Shown here in pieces: positions 59,893 to 64,000 of a DNA stretch of 64,000 nucleotides. A program made the translations under genes and the position numbers. The notes under the pieces are model-generated. The model ran no database searches. It worked only from the letters and a program-made list of their open reading frames with translations, and was not told the DNA's origin. Each line of letters opens with the position of its first letter. Position 1 is the stretch's first letter. Source of the DNA: SZUA-545 sp050297855 (lineage in GTDB: Bacteria > Campylobacterota > Campylobacteria > Campylobacterales > SZUA-545); NCBI GenBank assembly GCA_050297855.1, contig JBNKTC010000009.1, forward strand, positions 52,729-116,728. The letters run 5' to 3'.

Positions 59893-62454
59893 ATGGGTTT
59901 TTTAGAACAATATGAACAACATGTTAAAGAAAGAGCGGAGCTGAACGTTCCACCACTTCCCCTCAGTGCTGAGCAGACAGCCGAAGTGATCGAACTGATC
60001 AAAGCGGGCGGAAGTCAACTTGAAACACTAAAAGATCTACTTTTTAACCGTGTACCACCGGGCGTGGACGACGCATCATATGTAAAAGCGGCATTCCTTA
60101 ACGATGTCGTTCAGGGTAAAGTCTCCTGTGCTGTCACAAAGACTGAAGCAGTCGAAGCACTCGGAAAGATGCTGGGTGGCTATAACGTTCAACCGCTGAT
60201 CGATGCACTTAAAGTCGATGAAGTTGCACAACTCGCTGCCGACAAACTGAAAAACACGCTACTGGTTTACGATTCCTTCAACGACGTAGCAGAACTTTCC
60301 AAATCCAACAGCTTTGCCAAAGAAGTTGTCGAGTCCTGGGCAAACGCTGAATGGTTTATCAACCGGCCGGAACTGGCTGACGAGATCACAGTAACTGTTT
60401 ACAAAGTTCCCGGCGAGACTAATACAGATGACCTTTCCCCAGCGAGTGAAGCCTTCACACGAAGTGATATCCCACTCCACGCTCAGTCCATGCTGGGTGC
60501 AAGAATGGACAAAGCCCTTGAGACAATCGAAGAGCTAAAAACAAAAGGAAACCCTATCGCTTACGTCGGTGACGTTGTCGGTACAGGGTCTTCCAGAAAA
60601 TCCGGTGTCAACTCCGTTCAATGGTGGATGGGTGAAGATATCCCCGGTGTACCAAATAAAAGAACCGGCGGCGTTGTCATCGGTAGCGTAATCGCTCCGA
60701 TCTTCTTTGCCACATGTGAAGACTCCGGTGCACTGCCTCTCCAGGCTCCGGTAGACGAGATGGAAACAGGCGATGTCATCACGATCCAGACCAAAGAGGG
60801 TAAAATCCTCAAAAACGGTACCTGCATCAGCGAATTCAAACTCTCTCCCAATACAATTGCAGACGAGTTCAGAGCGGGTGGACGTATTCCTCTGATCATC
60901 GGTCGCGGCCTGACAGCAAAAGCACGTGACTTCCTGGGTATGGGTGCGGAAAGCATCTTTGCCAAGCCTGAGCAGCCTGCTGATACAGGCAAAGGGTATA
61001 CCCTTGCTCAGAAAATGGTCGGTAAAGCGTGCAACATGCCGGGTGTTCGACCGGGTATGTATGTCGAGCCGATCGCAACGACAGTCGGGAGCCAGGATAC
61101 AACGGGTCCAATGACACGTGACGAGATCAAAGAGCTGGCGGCTCTGAGCTTCGGTGCGGATATGGTTATGCAGTCTTTCTGCCACACAGCGGCCTATCCA
61201 AAACCTGCAGATATCAAACTACAGCACACACTGCCGGCATTCTGGACATCCAGAAGCGGTGTGATCCTGCGACCGGGTGACGGTGTTATCCACTCCTGGC
61301 TGAACCGTCTCTGTCTTCCGGATACAGTCGGTACGGGCGGCGACTCCCATACACGTTTCCCAATCGGTATCTCCTTCCCGGCCGGTTCCGGTCTGGTAGC
61401 ATTCGCCGGTGTAACAGGTGCAATGCCCCTGACTATGCCGGAATCCGTCCTTGTACGGTTCAAGGGTGAAATGCAGCCGGGGATCACACTGCGTGACCTC
61501 GTCAACGCGATCCCTTACCAGGCGATCAAAGACGGCCTTCTGACTGTCGAGAAAAAAGGTAAGAAAAACATCTTCAACGGCCGTGTTCTTGAGATCGAAG
61601 GTCTGGAAGATCTTAAATGTGAACAGGCGTTCGAACTTTCCGATGCATCCGCAGAGCGAAGTGCCGCAGCGTGTACAGTCAAACTGAACAAAGAGCCTGT
61701 AGCCGAATACCTCGAATCCAACGTGAAACTGATCGAACAGATGATCGAAGAGGGGTATCAGGATGCCAAGACTCTCCAGCGACGTGCTGACAAAATGAAA
61801 GAGTGGCTGGCGAAACCTGAACTGATGGAAGCGGACAAAGATGCAGAATACGCAGCGGTTATCGAGATCGACCTCAACACGATCACCGAGCCGATCCTTG
61901 CGTGCCCTAACGATCCGGATGATGTTGCAACACTGAGCGAGATCCTTGCGGATGACAAACGTCCTAAAAACATCGACGAAGTATTCGTCGGGAGCTGTAT
62001 GACAAACATCGGTCTTTTCCGTGCTCTAGGTGAAGTCCTAAGAGGCGAAGGTCAGGTTCCTGCGAAACTGTGGGTCTGCCCTCCAACGAAAATGGATGAA
62101 AAACAGCTCACCGAAGAGGGATACTACTCCGTATTCGGTGCAGCCGGTGCACGTCTGGAAACCCCTGGATGTTCCCTCTGTATGGGTAACCAGGCACGTG
62201 TCGGGGACAATGCGGTCGTATTCTCCACATCCACACGTAACTTCGACAACCGTCTGGGTAAAGGTGCCCAGGTCTACCTCGGTTCTGCGGAACTGGCAGC
62301 CGTTGCCTCCATGCTCGGACGCCTTCCGACAAAAGAGGAGTACCTTAACATCGTACCGAAGAAGGTTACACCTGAAAAACGTGCGGATATCTACAAATAT
62401 CTCGACTTCAGCAAAGTCAGCAACGAACAACTTCAGTACCTCGTACACTCCTAA
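59893..62454 (+). CDS. acnB: Aconitate hydratase B
   Basis: This 853-residue AcnB isomerises citrate and isocitrate in the (oxidative or reductive) TCA cycle. The N-terminal HEAT-like domain is followed by the swivelling domain (TNTDDLSPASEAFTRSDIPL), then the Fe-S domains with GTGGDSHTRFPIGISFPAGS and the cluster cysteines in VFVGSCMTNIG and PGCSLCMGNQ. The length and domain order are those of AcnB rather than AcnA. Confidence 0.97.
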   Translation: MGFLEQYEQHVKERAELNVPPLPLSAEQTAEVIELIKAGGSQLETLKDLLFNRVPPGVDDASYVKAAFLNDVVQGKVSCAVTKTEAVEALGKMLGGYNVQPLIDALKVDEVAQLAADKLKNTLLVYDSFNDVAELSKSNSFAKEVVESWANAEWFINRPELADEITVTVYKVPGETNTDDLSPASEAFTRSDIPLHAQSMLGARMDKALETIEELKTKGNPIAYVGDVVGTGSSRKSGVNSVQWWMGEDIPGVPNKRTGGVVIGSVIAPIFFATCEDSGALPLQAPVDEMETGDVITIQTKEGKILKNGTCISEFKLSPNTIADEFRAGGRIPLIIGRGLTAKARDFLGMGAESIFAKPEQPADTGKGYTLAQKMVGKACNMPGVRPGMYVEPIATTVGSQDTTGPMTRDEIKELAALSFGADMVMQSFCHTAAYPKPADIKLQHTLPAFWTSRSGVILRPGDGVIHSWLNRLCLPDTVGTGGDSHTRFPIGISFPAGSGLVAFAGVTGAMPLTMPESVLVRFKGEMQPGITLRDLVNAIPYQAIKDGLLTVEKKGKKNIFNGRVLEIEGLEDLKCEQAFELSDASAERSAAACTVKLNKEPVAEYLESNVKLIEQMIEEGYQDAKTLQRRADKMKEWLAKPELMEADKDAEYAAVIEIDLNTITEPILACPNDPDDVATLSEILADDKRPKNIDEVFVGSCMTNIGLFRALGEVLRGEGQVPAKLWVCPPTKMDEKQLTEEGYYSVFGAAGARLETPGCSLCMGNQARVGDNAVVFSTSTRNFDNRLGKGAQVYLGSAELAAVASMLGRLPTKEEYLNIVPKKVTPEKRADIYKYLDFSKVSNEQLQYLVHS

Positions 62455-62460
62455 TCCCTG

Positions 62461-62483
62461 CTCCGGACCTTCCCGGTCCGGGG
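62461..62483 (+). terminator. Hairpin after acnB
   Basis: CCGGACC (62463-62469) and GGTCCGG (62475-62481) pair around TTCCC, extended by two more pairs. There is no immediate T run; a T5 occurs about 20 bases later. Confidence 0.45.
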
Positions 62484-62548
62484 ATATCCTCACCACTCTT
62501 ACTTTTTAGTTACTCTATCTTACAATTCTCCTAAAACGGATATCCTTT

Positions 62549-63067
62549 ATGATCAGACTGAGCCTTTTTTTCTATCTTCTTAGCGCATCGTTACTCGCCG
62601 ACATTCTGGACTTTAAGACCCTAAAAGCCGACTTCGAACAGACTATTGTCAACGAACAGAACAGCACCATCCTCTACACGGGTACACTCTATATCAAGAA
62701 ACCGGATAAGATCCTCTGGCAGTACGACAGCCCCATTAAAAAATCGATCTTTATCAATAAGTACAACGTGACGGTCTATGAGCCCGATCTCTATCAGGCT
62801 GTGATATTCAAACAGCAAAAAGAGCTCAATCCTATCAAAATGTTTAAAGAGAGCAAAGAGGTAAGCCCGACAGAACGCATCTCGGAGTTTGACGGGAACA
62901 CAATACATATCAACCTCGATAACGAGAAGGTCAAATCGCTTGCGTTCAGGGACAAAGTCGATAATGATGTAACGATCCGTTTTATCAGTTATAAAAAGAA
63001 TCAGAAACTGGAGGATCGGCTCTTTGTTTTCGAACCGGGGGAAGATGTGGATATTATCCGGCAGTAG
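62549..63067 (+). CDS. lolA: Outer-membrane lipoprotein carrier LolA
   Basis: This 172-residue periplasmic chaperone ferries lipoproteins from LolCDE to the outer membrane. It has a signal peptide at about 1-18 (LSLFFYLLSASLLA), then TLKADFEQTIVNEQNSTILY, GTLYIKKPDKILWQYDSP and the family's concave beta-sheet pattern. Its TAG forms the loop of a terminator hairpin. Confidence 0.9.
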   Translation: MIRLSLFFYLLSASLLADILDFKTLKADFEQTIVNEQNSTILYTGTLYIKKPDKILWQYDSPIKKSIFINKYNVTVYEPDLYQAVIFKQQKELNPIKMFKESKEVSPTERISEFDGNTIHINLDNEKVKSLAFRDKVDNDVTIRFISYKKNQKLEDRLFVFEPGEDVDIIRQ

Positions 63068-63079
63068 CTGCCGGCTTTT
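63058..63079. terminator. Bidirectional terminator whose loop is the lolA stop codon
   Basis: CCGGCAG (63058-63064) pairs perfectly with CTGCCGG (63068-63074); the three loop bases are the TAG stop of lolA. CTTTT follows on the plus strand. The convergent gene at 63078 ends just beyond it. Confidence 0.65.
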
Positions 63080-63413
63080 AGAACTCTAGGTTGTCGTTGT
63101 AGGCCGTGTCTTCGGCTATATTCCAGTTTGTCTCTTTCTGTTTGCTCAGGAGCACACTGGCCAGTGTCGCATTGAGCACGAATTTGCCCTCTACGGGCTC
63201 AAACTTATACGAGACATGCTTGACCCTTCGGATCTCGCCCTTTGGGGTATTTTCGTCCATTGTAAGCCCGATAATATAGACGACGTCCATCTCATCTCGC
63301 AGACGTATCTCCACATCATCGGTATTATCAAGCAGAGCGGTCAACTCTTGGATAAGATCCTCATCCTGTTCTATAAGCTTTGGTACAAATGTCTTAAGAT
63401 CGTATGTATTCAT
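63078..63413 (-). CDS. Unknown protein, possibly related to its neighbour
   Basis: This 111-residue soluble protein includes VSYKFEPVEGKFVLNATLAS and VVYIIGLTMD. No family is recognised. It starts one base after the stop of the gene at 63415, so the two are an operon. The S-Y-x-x-E-P-x-x-x-x-F stretch also occurs in that neighbour, hinting at a common origin. Confidence 0.6.
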   Translation of the reverse strand: MNTYDLKTFVPKLIEQDEDLIQELTALLDNTDDVEIRLRDEMDVVYIIGLTMDENTPKGEIRRVKHVSYKFEPVEGKFVLNATLASVLLSKQKETNWNIAEDTAYNDNLEF

Positions 63414-63414
63414 C

Positions 63415-63825
63415 TCAGGCCGTTTTGACCATATCGTCGAAATCTTTGTTCATATAGGTCAGCATGTCCCGCAGGTCATTGTTTGTACTGTCGTATTTAA
63501 CTTCGGAGATACCGCCGTCGTTAACGAGCTCAAATGAAAGTACCTTATATGTCGCACCGTCACGCTTGATCTGCTCTGAGATCGTCTTGATATTGTCGAT
63601 GATCCAATCCGAACAGACGGCGAAGTCGAACACAGCTTTAGGATGCGCCTCTTTCATCATTGACTCCATCTGGGAAGGCGTCATGTTCTGCCCCATCTGT
63701 GCCTTGACCTCTTCGGTCATTTTTCCGATAAAACGTTCTTTAGTCGGTTCGTATTCATAGCTGAACTGCTGGGTGGTAATATGTTCTTGATCATCTTTGA
63801 TCTCAATAGTTACGGTTACGTTCAT
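63415..63825 (-). CDS. Unknown protein, first of a two-gene operon
   Basis: This 136-residue soluble protein begins MNVTVTIEIKDDQEHITTQQ and continues FSYEYEPTKERF; it is mixed beta/helix with a short acidic C-terminus. No family is recognised. The TATAAT box lies only 8 bases before the ATG and there is no clear ribosome-binding site, so the message may be leaderless. Confidence 0.62.
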   Translation of the reverse strand: MNVTVTIEIKDDQEHITTQQFSYEYEPTKERFIGKMTEEVKAQMGQNMTPSQMESMMKEAHPKAVFDFAVCSDWIIDNIKTISEQIKRDGATYKVLSFELVNDGGISEVKYDSTNNDLRDMLTYMNKDFDDMVKTA

Positions 63826-63833
63826 TTGGACTC

Positions 63834-63839
63834 ATTATA
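63834..63839 (-). promoter_or_regulatory. -10 close to the 63825 start
   Basis: The minus strand reads CTATAATG; the predicted start near 63827 is two bases from the ATG. There is no -35, and the box lies about 30 bases past the end of the 5S gene. Confidence 0.35.
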
Positions 63840-63870
63840 GAAGGGATTTAAAAGATTTTATAGAAAGAAA

Positions 63871-63986
63871 CTCCGGCGACGAGCTACTTTTCCGTCCCAG
63901 TAAGGGAGAGTATCATCGCCGATGTGGTGCTTAACTTCCAGGTTCGGAATGGAGCTGGGTGTGACCACCACTCAATAATCACCGGA
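63871..63986 (-). rRNA. rrf: 5S ribosomal RNA
   Basis: The minus strand starts CTCCGGTGATTATTGAGTGG and ends GCTCGTCGCCGGAG, so helix I forms from CTCCGGTGA with TCGCCGGAG. The centre holds CCCAGCTCCATTCCGAACCT then GGAAGTTAAGC, the near-universal 5S core. The length is about 116 bases. The 23S and 16S genes would be expected upstream on this strand, beyond the right edge of the window. Confidence 0.97.
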
Positions 63987-64000
63987 GAAAGAAGGACATA

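Noticed and set aside
1..64000. CRISPR arrays, tRNA genes, insertion sequences, prophage structural genes
   Set aside because: I looked for regularly spaced repeats, cloverleaf-like intergenic sequences and transposase or integrase motifs and found none.

Overview
The window looks like a chromosomal segment of a Campylobacterota (Epsilonproteobacteria) bacterium of moderately high GC. Core lines counted by hand are near 58% GC. The support is gene order and gene type: cheV-cheA(Y)-cheW, rnr-holA-rpsF-ssb-rpsR, a fapA-ruvA-ddl block divergent from murJ-cysS, a UbiD-type decarboxylase of the futalosine menaquinone route, a CZB-domain soluble chemoreceptor, and several sensor kinases with an HQWRQP-type H-box. 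I cannot resolve the genus.

Layout. At 1-1.2 kb lie the tail of an unidentified gene and a long-form purC. From 1.3 to 8.4 kb is an accessory, partly very AT-rich island: a ParE-type toxin-antitoxin pair whose toxin has an in-frame stop, a methyltransferase-like membrane protein, an intact RelE-type pair, a small HTH regulator divergent from an unknown gene, and a three-gene cassette (DUF4365 nuclease-like, membrane protein, GIY-YIG/T5orf172-like) that I read as a candidate anti-phage or conflict system. From 8.5 kb housekeeping resumes: ilvC, an HDOD-rnr-holA-rpsF-ssb-rpsR run, serB, a metF-like gene, then a long leftward run lpxB-greA-dut-argC-lpxH-cheV-cheA-cheW (24.2 to 16.65 kb).

From 24.3 to 32.3 kb come a small membrane protein, an Alvin-type ferredoxin, a POTRA-less Omp85-like barrel, a substrate-binding lipoprotein paired with a histidine kinase, msrP-msrQ and a hydroxyisobutyrate-dehydrogenase-like gene. 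From 32.3 to 36.6 kb is surE-tcdA-nadE-amrS. From 42 to 36.6 kb, leftward, is fapA-ruvA-ddl-CoA-binding-ilvA-small membrane protein. From 42.2 to 47 kb, rightward, is murJ-cysS-HAD-thiE-pgeF.

From 47 to 64 kb follow a CZB chemoreceptor, the UbiD-like decarboxylase, a frameshifted small gene, a receiver-GAF-kinase, a YgiQ radical SAM protein, two lipoproteins (one a META plus I9-propeptide-like fusion), a winged-helix-like gene, another kinase, yajQ, a transmembrane chemoreceptor, acnB, lolA, two small unknown genes, and a 5S rRNA on the minus strand at the right edge, so an rRNA operon probably continues beyond the window.

I see no CRISPR array, transposase, integrase or tRNA. No gene-free stretch exceeds 300 bases; the longest are 8263-8519 and 59681-59892.
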